Shown piece by piece: positions 13,401 to 25,864 of a stretch of DNA of 64,000 bases. Origin of the DNA: Plazaster borealis. Its lineage: Eukaryota > Echinodermata > Asteroidea > Forcipulatida > Labidiasteridae. The position numbers and the translations under genes were made by a program. The notes under the pieces were generated by a model. That model had not been told where the DNA came from, made no database searches, and was given only the letters and a program-made list of their open reading frames with translations. The stretch is taken from NCBI GenBank assembly GCA_021014325.1, contig CM037470.1, forward strand, positions 8,039,147 through 8,103,146, written 5' to 3'. Every line of letters begins with the position of its first letter. Within the stretch, counting starts at the first letter, position 1.

Positions 13401-15253
13401 TCCTGGTTCATACCCAACACCATTGTACCATTTGTACCACAGAGCATTCTTTCTCAACCAAGGCTGTAGTTCAATACAGCATTTGATTACAGTCCTGACA
13501 GTCAAAGAGGTTATTCCATTAACAGTGAGGGGGGAGGCGGTTTGAGACACTATAAAAGATGTTGATTACTCATACCCTTGGTCATTTGTTGAGGCATGCA
13601 TACTGGCTGGACCACCAACAATGTTATTGTGCACCTATAGCCTAATTAACTGCATGGCATTATAGATTACATTACAATAGGAGCTTTTACTAATGACAAA
13701 AAGAGTATTAATTGATTGATGTGGTTAGTCACAACAGGCTTTTGTCCTCTTGATGGAATTAACAAGTCTTCAATGTAAAGCTGCTTTACCACACAGTCCT
13801 TCAGTCACCTACAAATGAAACCGGAACTAACTTCTAAAAAGGACTACCACAAAACTCACCATTATAAAGATTCTTACAAAAATATTTGACTAAGCATAAA
13901 TCTTGATGTGAATCAGTCACAAATTGTCAACAGTCCAAGATTAAATTGAAGCTACAGAATCTCTGGACATTTTCAAAAGCATGCTTACATGTAGAACACA
14001 ATTGATTAATCTGTAATCAACGTTTTCATATCGTTTCTACGGTGTACCGCAATGTAGAAGGGTATTAAGCCTACGTCAAAGAAGCAACTTTGGTCATCAT
14101 TACAGTCACAACCAGGTATCAACATCAACAACTTTGTATTCGGCCATACACGTGTACATTGTAGGACAAACACTACTTACTATTATTAGTATCATTGAAG
14201 GTAAACAGCAAACAGCGATTTAACATCAACTGACCATAACACAAGGAAACACTAATAGTACAGAATTAGAGAGGGCGCAAACAGTTCATACAATTTGTAA
14301 TGTATAGTTTGGAACAATTGATTTTTTAGTATTTTTAATTATTTATTTTTGTTTCCTGCGTGGTCTTCTTTCCAATGAGCTTTATCTACACAGATGTATT
14401 TAAAATTCAAACTGGACATATTACAACAAAGTAGCAATGTAGCAATGTCATCTTCATTATATCATCAGGTGTCAAATTAGAATTTTCAAAAGATCTCCTA
14501 GACTGCTTTACATCAAACAATATTTGTTTAATTGTATGATTGCATATCAATACATTCCCACACTGACAATTATACGGACAAATTGACCCAAACCTAATAA
14601 GTGTCAAAGTATTGTGTCCACCATCTCAAAATGGCTTAAGACACCAACCAAACCAGACCTTTCCATTTGATGAAAACTGGAGGTTGAAGTGAAAACAAAA
14701 CCCGAAGCTCTACAGACATTAGGGTCACCTGACCTTATACATGTATAACTGACCCTCTGGTGACGGGGTCATATTTGTCTTAAATGTCTAACACATTTAT
14801 GCAACCAAATTTAAAAGGATAACACATACAATTTTATACAATTTAATACAGAAATCAAAGTATTAGTAAAACACATACATGTAGTTCATATAAATCAAGC
14901 AACTGAAACAATTATTAATTATAAGAATGTATGACAGTTTTGACAAATGAACAGTCACAAATTGTTAGTTAATTCATTTCTTTTTTATACATTTCTCCTT
15001 ATCAATACTTATACTACATGTAAGAACAAATTAATTTATTTAATTTAAGCTAATTTGATTTGTCTTGCATTTTTTGACTTTCCAAGCATAATAGTGGGTA
15101 CTGTATTATGATGCCTTAAACAGGACAAAGAACAGACCAAGTCAAAGGTACAACTACATGTACCATGTATGTTAGTGACTTGTATAGAATGAAATAAAAA
15201 TAATCCTTGTCAAGAAAAAAATACAAGAATGGTCAGACCAGAGAGTTGTGGAA
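10466..15253. other. non-coding sequence
   Basis: AT-rich with no supported exon. A 24-nt stretch at 12892-12915 between acceptor-like ccacag and donor gtgagt is noted but not called. Confidence 0.5.
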
Positions 15254-15390
15254 AGGGTTTTCAGTCCCTACCTGATCGCTATATTTTCCCTGGTTGGGGT
15301 TTCTCTCCCACATCTATGTAAGAATTCTTCACCATCTCCTCTACATCTTCAGGTCTACAGGTTTGCACTTTTAAGTGTTCTTTGGTTTTA
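15254..15390 (+). repeat. partial SINE (same family as 1676)
   Basis: Shares gggttttcagtccctacctg and ggggtttctctcccacatct with the SINE at 1676. The tRNA head is missing. Confidence 0.6.
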
Positions 15391-15968
15391 TTACCAGACA
15401 GATAAACTAGTTTGAATATATACATTGTACAAAGTTTACACAAACTCATCGCTCCACATCTACTAAACATGTTAAACAAAATTTATGATGGATCAACTTT
15501 ATATATCCATTCATTTGTTCATTAAGTTTTGTGATGACTTGACGAGTTGTGCCCATCTGACCCTGTCAAGCATTTGAGAGAGATGAACCACATTAGACAG
15601 TTTCAAACTGGATGGATGATTTCAAGGTCATGTTGAAATGACCTCTACGATGAGCGGCATCAGGCTTCCAGAGAAGGGCTTGACTACACATATGTACATA
15701 CATGTATAGCTGGATCATTATGGTGGAAAACATGAGCAGCTAGCCAAAGGCGACACTTTTTGATGGTGGTGGAGATACGGGGAACGTGTATAAAGCGAAG
15801 TAAGGGAGATGTTGCCAAGAAAGATTCTGCACAGCACGCAACATCTGTGTACATGATAGGATGGATTCCACTGAAGTCTTAAAGATCTTTTTGTTGGACT
15901 TGGGGATCGAGGATCACCAGACTTTGGTCAGTGAGTTCAAAGCAGACCAAGAGAAAATACCTAAACCA

Positions 15969-16763
15969 TGTGTTGTAATTTGTAGACCATAAGCCGTGGC
16001 CTATGAATTGATTTTCAGGCCTTCAACATACTCCGCAGCTTACATTTCGAGCGGCTTATCTGACATGTAAAGTAAGCTCAAATATAAACGGCCAAGTTCT
16101 CAGACTTCAATATATTTACAAAAATTTAAAAATTATCTGGGAAAAAACACAAAACGATCGCAGATTTTTATTTCAGTTCTGTACATTGCCTAAGTGCAAC
16201 ATGTCAATGTGTACAGTGCTCCTGCAACAACGTATGACAAAAATTGTGTGCTCAACTCATTTTGTCTGGTTCCTTACTCATTTACGCAGGATACAGTACA
16301 GTGTTTTGTGATGTGCGCATGGACTACCCTACATCGTATTTGCATACGTGTACCACACAGTCACAATATTAATACAAGGTCATGTGATTTTAGGTTTGTA
16401 CTTAACTCTCACTGGCACTTAAAAATCTTGCAAATAAAAAGGCAAGTTATTAAACCATTTCAAGAACTTGAAAATAATCTTGCTATTGTTCGATTTTACC
16501 ACTGTACCCCTTATTTGTTGTGACAATTAAGGAACATTTTTTGCCTCACCCAGCGGACTTTAAAGTGAAGGGTTTTGACTCACCCACCGCTGTTTCAAAC
16601 CCTGTCTTCTATATGTACATGTATGATATGAAAATTGGGCACTTTCTGATGCGGCTTCTATTCCTGGCGGCTTATACACTGACCTCTGAAAAAAAAATCA
16701 GAGATTTTCCGGTGCTACGGCTTATAAATATTTCAGGCAGCTTTTAGTCTGAAAATTACGGTA
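15969..16763. mobile_element. non-autonomous DNA element with CGGCTTATA-type ends
   Basis: Left end tgttgtaatttgtagaccat followed by aagccg; right end, inverted, taccgtaattttcagactaa followed by aagctg. The ends are similar inverted repeats of about 26 bp with several mismatches. The open frames inside (16194-16523, 16520-16747) match nothing I recognise. Confidence 0.5.
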
Positions 16764-18467
16764 GTGTTTTATGTAGTACTATGTACAACAATTAAGGTCT
16801 AGTTTATCTGATCATTTTGCACAAACTTAAAAAAATACAATTGAGTTTTTATTTCCATACTGACAACGAGTAGCCATATCATCCTGCAATTTATTAATTC
16901 CCTATTCTTTCTTATTAGACAGACACAAAAAAAACGATAGAAAAGAGACAGGTTGACTCTGAGACAGTTGAGAACCACTTAGAATCAATTCATGACATAA
17001 CAAATTCAGACAAATTGCTAAAAAAAGGTAACTTTTAAGACTCTCAGAAAAAGTTCCAACTCAATTGCATACGTACAGTGTAAGGCATTTTACGAGAACA
17101 AGTGAACGCAAAGTCTTTATGGCGTGAGGTCCCGGGCCCGCTTTAGGGCCTGGAAAATGTTTTTAACATTAGATGCTCTCTGGTGCAATATAGGACACTT
17201 CAGAGCATTTTACTCATTATATTACCCAGTAGAAGATTTGTTTTATTTGCCTTTTAACATAATTTACTTGTTATTTTTTTAGTGGGGGGGATCGGTTGGC
17301 TAATATTTAAGGGGGGGCCACACATTTTCCGTTTATCTAGCCAGGATGTTATTGCATGTAAAGTGTAAGGAATTTTACGAGAACATCGATTGACAGCGAA
17401 GCCTTTATATCATTTTTGTTAACATTAGGCCAAACAAAATAAATTGCTTGTTTGTCCTTAGAGGGTCCTCAAAAGGTAGGGTTGGTCAGTCAATTTTGTA
17501 TTTTATTTTTTGCGTGTTGCTGGTACACGAGGCCAAACGGTGAGAATATATGTTTTATATACGAAAGTGGCTGCTTGCATAAAAACATGAACTGTTGGTT
17601 ATTGTGAGCCAGCGTTGCGTGCAGCATACATGTACCATTTATTACCAGCGAACGGCTTGCATGTTGGGGAGGCCAAACTGGTATATGTCACGCTGGTTCA
17701 CGATAACCAATTGTTTATATGCAAGCGATTGTGGACCAGCGTTGCGTACAGCATACCATTGATTACCAACGGAAGCGGCCATATTTGTTACCGAAAGGCG
17801 AGGATTCTGAATAATGGTGAGAATTAATTGATTTTGCTTTTTTTTTTTTTTCCGGAGTGGATTTTCTGGACCAACGCTGAGCTCACTTTTCACGAGATTC
17901 GGTTTAAAAGAGAACTACATACAGGTGCGTTAATGGACAGGGCAAAAAGTTTTGAATAGGATTGTGTACATGATAACCTATATGAGGTTCGTGGAGCTCG
18001 GAGGAACCAACCTCATAGTTCAAGGAGTAGTGCTATGCAGAAGATCCCTGTTTCAAATAGTTTCTTCCTGTTTTTATATTTTTGCAAACAATTTTTTTGA
18101 GATTATTTTTTAATGAAAATTGTGAGGGGAAAAAAACCTTTTAAAAAATAAAATAAATTATTTCTTAAGCAGTTTAAAATTTAGATTTTGCTTTATTTGT
18201 CTTTTTATTTATTTTGTTCCTTGCGAAAAATAAGGGGGAGTGTGCATCTGGCAGCCCCTTCCTTCAATTTATTAAAATAAATACCGATACAGAAGTCAAA
18301 GTTAATCATCCTACATGTAGATGCAAACTTAGACTGAGACGTGGCGCACTTTAAACAATATCATTCCAGGATTATTTTCAAAAACATCAGTCTGAGTGAT
18401 ATGATATTTAAAAACCAAGTACAGCTTTTTATGTACAATACAATAGTGAAATTGCTCACACACGCCA
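16764..18467. other. non-coding sequence with short local duplications
   Basis: aaggcattttacgagaac (17085) and aaggaattttacgagaac (17368) mark one diverged duplication. ccagcgttgcgtgcagcata (17610) and ccagcgttgcgtacagcata (17736) mark another. No gene seen. Confidence 0.45.
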
Positions 18468-18680
18468 AGATGTCAGACTTTTCTCCGGGCATGGCATTGT
18501 TCAAGGCATCACTTTTGACATAGAGCCCATCTCAAAATTAAAGTCTTTTTATCAAATTGTCCCAAAGTACTATAAGATGTCAGATTTTTCTCCGGGCATG
18601 GCATTGTTCAAGGCATCACTTTTGACATTGAGCCCATCTCAAACTTAAAGTCTTTTCATCAAATTGTCCCAAAGTATTTA
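18468..18680. repeat. 106-bp tandem duplication, two copies
   Basis: aagatgtcagacttttctcc at 18468 recurs at 18574 as aagatgtcagatttttctcc. The two units are nearly identical throughout, so the duplication is recent. Confidence 0.85.
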
Positions 18681-20042
18681 GGTGTACACACATGGGAACA
18701 ATTTTACAAAGTAATGTATCAAAATTTATGGAACTTGGCTTTGAGAAAGTATTACTGGACAACAGTTCTGGTTTTCAGGGGTGAAAATATCTACATAGAA
18801 GACAATCATCAGCTCTTAATTTCTAACTTTGGAACAGGTGCAGCTGTATGTACAGCAATTATCATTTTTTTATTGGAGATTTTTGCTTTACCTTCCCTCT
18901 CGTTTATTTTTATTTTTGTTTTGTTGGTCAAATGTTACCGCATGAATATGTGTTTCAAACTTGTTTGTCAAAATTTGTCATAATGGTTTTAATGGGTCAT
19001 GGGATAACCAATTAATTATTAAAACAGACTCATTACCGAATTGAAAGCTGCTAAATGATAGATATGCACACCAGGTTTACTACCTCTAGTGTCGCATCTA
19101 AATTTGCTAACCATATTACTTTTTTACAATTTTTACTTATTAATGTGTATGAAAATACAACACAAATTGCAGCAGTATGAGTTGATATTGCCACACCAAG
19201 CGTTCATTCTTGGGCGCAGAGTACATACTTAACCAGTTTTACTCATAGACCATAGAGAAAGCTAAAGACTTGCCTGTATTTAATGCTTGAAAGCCAGCTG
19301 CATAGAGAGTAGATGTCCTGCTCAGAAGGTCTTAACTATATAGGCCTACACCTGGTCTAGTTAGGCCTATACCTACATTTGTACAGTTTTTAAAATTAAT
19401 AGTTTTGCCCTGAGCAGAGCTTTCTAGGTAATCAGTCTTTTAATAAATTGTTTTATATTATATAAGTTTTTGACAAGATAAACAAATAAAAAAAATTAAA
19501 AAATTAAATACAAAGATATTTGATGACCGAAAGAACAAATCCACATAGGGAGGAAACGAGTACTTACTACATGTAAGTAGACACACCCGGACCCACAAAA
19601 AATGCACCATCTACATTATCCGACACAAAGGACTGGACACTGACTGTCCCACAAAGAAAACCATTTAGGCCCTTAATGAAAGATACCACGTAGTCTGAAT
19701 GAAATTGCTTTTGGCTCAGAAAATCATCAAAATACATAGATTGGGCTGAATTTGTAAAGCTTTATATTCTTGGAAGGATAACACCAGAAGTTGACTAGAT
19801 TATTCACTTCCTGTCTGTTTTGTGATATGTGTTTTAGGGAATTAGGGTGTTGAACTATCCATCCATAGCAACAACATTGGTTAAAAACAAATTGATGGTT
19901 GTAAGTAGTTGCAAGACCAATGAGTTTTCATTCAGTAATTCTTTACTGATATCTTTGCTCTGTGCACAAGAAACATGACCAATGAATTGCAGCAAATATT
20001 TCAATTTATAATCGCTTTACTAAATGTGAATGTTATGCAGTC
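18681..20042. other. non-coding sequence
   Basis: No exon or bounded repeat recognised. An aggcctac / taggcctat inverted pair lies near 19342-19372. Confidence 0.45.
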
Positions 20043-20633
20043 TTAAGGCCAAGTAAAATAAATAACATGTTGCTCGTCCGAACTTTTTGAAAAAGTTGGT
20101 GAGGGAGGTCCTTGTTATTTGTTATTTTCAATTTTTTTGTTATTTTTTTCAAGATGGCCACCATGTCTAAGATGGCCGCCATATCGTATTTGAAGATGGT
20201 TTTATGGTTTTATGAGTATGTTCTGTATGTCCTCAAATTCTGTGTGTGTTTCTGTGTCCATTTTGATACATTGTAATTATTTCTAAAGAGTCATTCTTGA
20301 TTTTGCTCCAAAGTTATTCTGTGTGCGTGGCATCGCGTCCTTGTGCAAAGAACTGTGGCATGCAAACCTGAAGGGCAAAACGTTTCAAAGTAAAGAGTTT
20401 CTCATTATGATGCGTTGCAATAGCTATTCTTGTAGGCCTACATGTAAGACAGATGATGAAACTGCTCAATAAAAATAAAGGGTACATTGGAAATAGCTAT
20501 AAATAATATGTAAATTGACTTCTTCTTTTTTTTTTTTCTTTTTTTAAATAACAAATAACAAAAAAATCGGTGCGGCCGCCAAAACCGAGGCGGGCGGGGA
20601 CGAGCAACATGTAATTTATTTTACTTGGCCTAA
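20043..20633. mobile_element. MITE with 36-bp terminal inverted repeats (GGCCAAGTAAAATAAAT family)
   Basis: Left end ggccaagtaaaataaataac then atgttgctcgtcc; right end, inverted, ggccaagtaaaataaattac then atgttgctcgtcc. About 590 bp, no coding capacity. Internal ttgttatttgttattttcaa pairs with aaataacaaataacaaaaaa, extending the hairpin. Confidence 0.85.
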
Positions 20634-20994
20634 TAGGGACAAACTTTTGCATTTACTCTCAAAGTCTTAGATAATATACGTTTCTGAAATTGCAAACACT
20701 TCATGGGGAATTCAGTTTCAATATAATTGCTTTTGGACTGGGTGCGGAGTTTGTTTACATCCAAGTAAAACGCGTGTTGTGTCTGTGGGGGCGAAGTTTG
20801 CAACATGCCATGGTTGTTGTGAAAAGTTTCCACATGCCAAGTTTGCTAGCTAAGGGCAAACTCGTCATCTGACCTCCACTATTTCTCCATAAATATTGTT
20901 ACAATGTGTATATGCACCTTATTTGTTTGTTTGAACTTTGAAAGGTCAATCCAGTAACACCAGTTGCTCGTATGAGGATTACTAAAAAGAGAAA

Positions 20995-21641
20995 TTAAAG
21001 CCCAATATTCAAGTGAATGGCACCTTAAGTGACCAACAATGACATGATGACACTGACAGTGTCTGAAAACTAGATTGCAAATGTCAAAGTCAATTTTGTG
21101 ATGTTCTCATTTTCCAATAAGTAGAGTCCTCATTTGAGTGAGGTAAAAAATAACAAATCTCTAACTAACCTCATGTTAAAATGGTGTAAACTGCCGTTGA
21201 CATCATCCTGAGAAAAATAGGTCAGTACACTGTACAGTGATGTTTTGGTTCATTCCTGACTTTCCATGATGTTCAATCAAAATGGCCTTGAATTTGACAT
21301 TTTGACTGACAAAGTATTCCTCCTTGGAATGTAAAGACACATTAGTTGTTGAAATCCAATGACACCATGTTTCAAATTTCGCTCTGGAAAAGTCAGGAAT
21401 GAACCAAAACATCCCTGTCCAAAAATGTACGGACCCATTTTTCTCAGAATGACATCGATGTTTTGGATGTTGACAAATTTTGCGCTGGATGGAACAGTAT
21501 CGAATGCAACACACTGGCAATTTACACCATTAACGTGAGGTTACAGACTTGTTAATTTTCCCCACTCACATTCTGAGGACAATATCTATTGGAAAATGAG
21601 TAAATCACAAAATTGAATTTGGCATTTCGCTTTCTCTTTAA
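20995..21641. mobile_element. TTAA-flanked foldback element, family 3
   Basis: Two long inverted arms: about 21070-21300 pairs with 21380-21600. Shared blocks include tttggttcattcctgacttt, tcaattttgtgat and aacctcatgttaaaatggtg. It starts TTAAAG and ends CTTTAA. A minus-strand open frame (21203-21520) runs across the loop and is not a gene. A right-arm copy lies at 33283-33490. Confidence 0.75.
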
Positions 21642-22419
21642 GCATTTTCGAAATGCGATTGTAACTTGGGCCAGACCCTAAAAAACCTCTAGACCGACTG
21701 CCCGGGCGCTGTGCTCATTTTTTTCGAAATTTTGACAATATCGATTTTGACGAGCGTTAATGTCAAAATTTCAAGAGAAAAAACGAGTACAGCGGCCCAG
21801 TTACTGGGTCTACCCAATCTCATTCTTTTCAATAAAATACATGTACATTTATATAGAATGTGAATTGGTCATGTTCCTCAGGGGAGGATCAAGGGTTACG
21901 ATTAACATCCTCCTAGAGTATTATGAGGTTGCTACAATGAGTACACTACTATTACTAAGTCAGTAGAGACCATAGCGTATAAACCACCTCATAATTATAG
22001 TTACTACATGATGTAGGTTACCAATACAATTGTTGCAACTAATTAGATTATAGTTTATACCTACCACAACCACAGTGTACCACCAGGCATTGTGATGTGA
22101 ATACGGAGGGAATCTCCAGAACAAAGTCTAAATCGGCACAACTTGAAATTCAACTCGTGAAGTCAGTTGTTTGTCAACATTAAATTAAAGCATAATTCTG
22201 GCAACGTCGATTAATAGCGTAACACGTTAGTCAGTCATTTTCTTCCTCCATACACAATTGTCATAAAAGGGGGACTGAACACCACACAACACACGCGACT
22301 GTGCGATTCGGCTGTACCACCTAGTAGTAGTACACACCTACACTGTACATGATGTACATGATGTACATGTAGCCTACATAACATTGCACCGCTTTGTAAT
22401 GACACATTACACTTACAGT
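21642..22419. other. non-coding sequence
   Basis: Contains a short (gtacatgat)3 run near 22350. No exon or bounded repeat seen. Confidence 0.4.
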
Positions 22420-23020
22420 CAACTCAATCGCGGTATATTATCGCCGTTTTATCGGTGCTCGGACATTTTCTCTCTTTGTTTGTTGCATCTCCAATCCTCC
22501 CCTGTTGGCAATGTTCAACCATTTAAATAATCGGTAAACAAGAATTGTCGGCTTTCGTTCTTCTTATAAAAACAAATCCGAAAAGTCCTGTACATTTTTT
22601 TTAATTAAGATATTTTCAATAAAAATGTAATTTCCCTTCCGAGGTAAATTTTCGTTGACCATGTCTGTGTCACTGTGTCAGAAGCGGCTATCATATAACT
22701 TAAGTTTTTACCTTAAATAATATTCCATCCTTTGATATACTTGTGTTTTGCTCCTGTTTCACTTATAATACAACATGTCGAAAGAACGTAGTTTCATATC
22801 AAAAATGTAAGCTATAAAACTTGGCGTCCACAACATACCGACAGAAAATATCGTGGTTCACAAGTGCGCCCTCAACATATACAAATCTCAATGCAGAAGT
22901 CGACGGGTTTTATTTTACTAACATCATTTTAAAATAATGTCCGCGTGATTATTGAGAATTTTATCATTTAAATTTGCTTAAGATTAAAATTTGTTTGTAT
23001 TATCTTTGGGTTTATCTCTT
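22420..23020. repeat. dispersed element, family 2 (copy 3, diverged)
   Basis: Shares with 36391-36954 the blocks gaccatgtctgt, accttaaat, ctcctgtttcac and a terminal tctttgggtttatctctttt. Same orientation as the 36-kb copy. Confidence 0.5.
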
Positions 23021-23599
23021 TTACTGTCGAGGAAAAGCATTTGCAGGCCTTTGAAAAAAACTCCTTTCACATGCACATTCGGAGACATTGTAGATTTATT
23101 GAATACCACCGGTGGATTCCTCAAAGTAATACTTTAACTACAATAAACCGGACACTTCATTCCTTGCTCTATGGTGGTTAAAGCGCACGTTTCTCGGTCT
23201 GAAATGTATTACTATAGACCATGGAGGTAGTCTACCTCCATGTATAGACCATGTGACCTTTGTTTACAAGAAGTGTGACCTTGCACATTCTTGGGCCTTT
23301 CTACCGGGCAAGACACTGCACCGGTCATATGGGAAAGTTTACATTTTGTGTCATAATTCCCACATAAATCCAAGGGTTTTAAAAGTAACAGCTCAACAAG
23401 TGCGATTATGTACCCCCTTTCATAATATCAAAAGTTGATAAAAATTAGACAGTGCAATCTCCATAAAATTTAAGTTTGTATCGTTTCTTCCCATTGAGCT
23501 GTGTACAAATAGTGACTGCAGGAAGTCTCTTTTCTTAACATGTGACCTCCTGCTGACCGAGAAACGTGCGCTCGGACGTCTCAGCGAAAACAAACTTTT

Positions 23600-24235
23600 T
23601 GCCGAATGGGGGCGCTCGTCAGTGCAACTTTTCTTGCAAGCGCTTTCGTCAAGTGCATCTGACATTGCGCAGCTGCGAAGTGCCAGGTATGTCGGTTCTT
23701 GATGTTCAGGTCCGTGGCTTTCAGGTCTTCGTTTATTCTGTTCAGCCATGTTGTTCTTTGACCGCCCCTTGGCAGCTTGATGCCGTACGGTATACACTCC
23801 ATAAGCGCTTGCTTGGCTGGCAGGAGATGGCCTGTCCATCTCAGGCGTCTTTTGCGAGATGACACTCCACTGAAGGGTTCTCGTTGGTTTTTTTCACAAA
23901 GCACTTTATTTGACACCTTTTTGGGCCACTGAAGGCCGAGGATTGAACGCAAGAGCCTCCTGTGAAAGGCGTCAATTTTATGTTCTAATGACTTGGTTAG
24001 TGTCCATAATTCATTGTTGTATGAAATAATGGATGTTATGAATGCGCGGAATGTTTTGAGTTTCGTTGCATGGGAGATCGACTTGCTGTTGAAAACACTT
24101 CGAAATTTGTTGAAGGATACCATCGAAAGTACTTTCCTTCTGGTGATGTCCTTCCTCGGTGTCCAGTAGGGAGCCTAAGTATTTACACTTTTTCCAGCTG
24201 GTGTTAATTCCGTTTCTGCTGATGTTTTTCTGTCA
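23600..24235 (-). pseudogene. non-LTR retrotransposon fragment (C-terminal region after RT)
   Basis: A 180-codon minus-strand frame (24123-23581) carries the pattern seen downstream of RT in many LINEs: ELWTLTKSLEHKIDAFHRRL, RSILGLQWP, RRLRWTGHLL and LPRGGQRTTWLNRI. Upstream, INTSWKKCKYLGSLLDTE reads in another frame, so a one-base shift sits at about 24144. The 5' half of the element is missing. It is truncated by the foldback at 24238. Confidence 0.8.
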
Positions 24236-24530
24236 ACGTGAGGCCAACGCAAAAAAACAAAGGAAACACAATTTATATTCAAAATTAATGTCCACACCCG
24301 TCATCTGTGGCACCGCTGTTGCGAAAAAATATAACCATTCCATTCTAGGGGGTAATTAATGATAACTGATTGATTGCGTCCGAGTCATCATAGTAACCAT
24401 TGATGACGTATGTTTTGTGCGCATGTGCAATAACTTAATCTAACAACTTAACTTTTTTAGATTTAAGTGGGGTACTAAGATAAGTGGGGTACTTAGATGT
24501 TTTGTAAATAGCTACTAATAAGCGCCCCAC

Positions 24531-25068
24531 TTAAAGGGACACACCGGTTACCTGTTTACGTAATTTAGTCATGTAGAATTTTGAAACAACGGATTCGATC
24601 AGCGAGGTGTGCCGACTAGCAAACCCGCAGTAACAACAACGTATAGTTAGTGGTCTGGCTCCCTACCCCTCCCACATGTTCATGAGCTTCCAGGTACAGC
24701 TATCTCTTGGCTAGCGGGTTTCTGTCGCGCTAGCACCGCCGAGATACTCTGCTCGCCAGCTACACGACTGCCCCTGTGTTGCGTGTAGCGAGTCCCCACG
24801 CTGTGCACTGTAATACAAGCTTCCGTTGCTCGGACTCTCTGAAATAAAATCTTCCGTTCGATTTTTTTGTATTATTTGCAACTTGTATCCATAATTTGAC
24901 TACCCTGTTCTTCTATTATGCTATTGGGCTATTAAGGCTACCAAATACACTAAAACATTACTCTGAAGGTCTTCCAGGAATAGAGAAGAACAGTTGAAAA
25001 AAGAACCGAGCAACGGAAGCGTGTATTACAGTGCTAGTGCGACAGAAACCCGCTAGCCAAGAGATCAG
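24531..25068. mobile_element. truncated TTAA element, family 5 (relative of 53523)
   Basis: Left end TTAAAGGGACACACCGGTTA matches the element at 53523; ggtctggctccc and an aatctt-rich block are shared. The right terminal repeat is absent. Instead the interior is inverted on itself: ggctagcgggtttctgtcg (24714) pairs with cgacagaaacccgctagcc (25041), and tacaagcttccgttgctcgg pairs with ccgagcaacggaagcgtgta. Confidence 0.65.
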
Positions 25069-25153
25069 TTATCATTACCCCCTAGAATGGAATGGTTATG
25101 TGGCAACAGTGGTGCCACAGATGACGGGTGTGGACATTAATTTTGAATATAAA

Positions 25154-25326
25154 TAGACCTTATGCACATGATGTCATAACAGTAGGGCGCCCTCGCCTAG
25201 AGGTCAAAAGGAGGTTGTTCATTGGCCAATCCTGTGCGCCGCGCGTACAAATCTGTGCGTTTCGATTGTTTCGTCATCGTTTTACCTCTAAGATGGCGGC
25301 TGGATGACGTCAATGCATAAGGTCTA
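25154..25326. mobile_element. 173-bp MITE nested in the foldback arm
   Basis: Ends tagaccttatgcacatgatg and, inverted, tagaccttatgcattgacgt. It interrupts the right arm of the foldback. The uninterrupted left arm (complement of acacaatttatattc at 24268) shows the empty site gaatataaa/ttgtg. Confidence 0.8.
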
Positions 25327-25626
25327 TTGTGTTTCCTTTGGTTTTTTGCGTTGGCCTCACTTAGTATACGCGCGCGTCCCACGCACAATATGAATTTAAA
25401 CATGCATTAATTATAGAAAAGCAGTATGTTTGGTTTTAACACTTGAAAAAAATGTTAGACGCGCGCGTTTTAACACTACATGGTCTAAAACAGTTGTAAT
25501 GAATTGTAATACAGCAATGGCCGCAACCCTGAAGGAGAAGAATAGAATTGTTCACACGCCAACTGCAATAGCGGAGCCAAAAAATCATCACATGGACATC
25601 ATGTGACGGTCACGTGACCGATTCAG

Positions 25627-25864
25627 AAAAAAAAATGCGCCTGAAAAAAAAAATGTGCCTGAAAAAAAAAAATGCGACGGGGAAAAAAAAAATGCGACGA
25701 AAAAAAAAAAATGCGACGCCAAAAAAAAAAATGCGACGCCCAAAAAAAATATGCGTCTGAAAAAAAAAAATGCGACGCAAAAAAAAAAATGCGACGAAAA
25801 AAAAAAAAATGCGACGGAAAAAAAAAAAATGCGACGCAAAAAAAAAAATGCGACGGAAAAAAAG
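25627..25864. repeat. ~20-bp A-tract minisatellite
   Basis: Twelve units of poly-A (7-13 A) followed by atgcgacg or close variants, spaced 18-20 bp. The long Phe-rich and Lys-rich open frames on both strands come only from this repeat. Confidence 0.95.

Larger units (their letters stand above)
24238..25360. mobile_element. composite foldback with nested elements
   Basis: Outer inverted ends: gtgaggccaacgcaaaaaaa at 24238 and its complement ending ttttttgcgttggcctcac at 25360. The left arm continues to about 24375 (...ccattctagggggtaatta) and pairs with 25065-25153. Inside are a truncated, internally folded copy of the TTAA family at 24531 and a MITE at 25154-25326. Confidence 0.75.
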
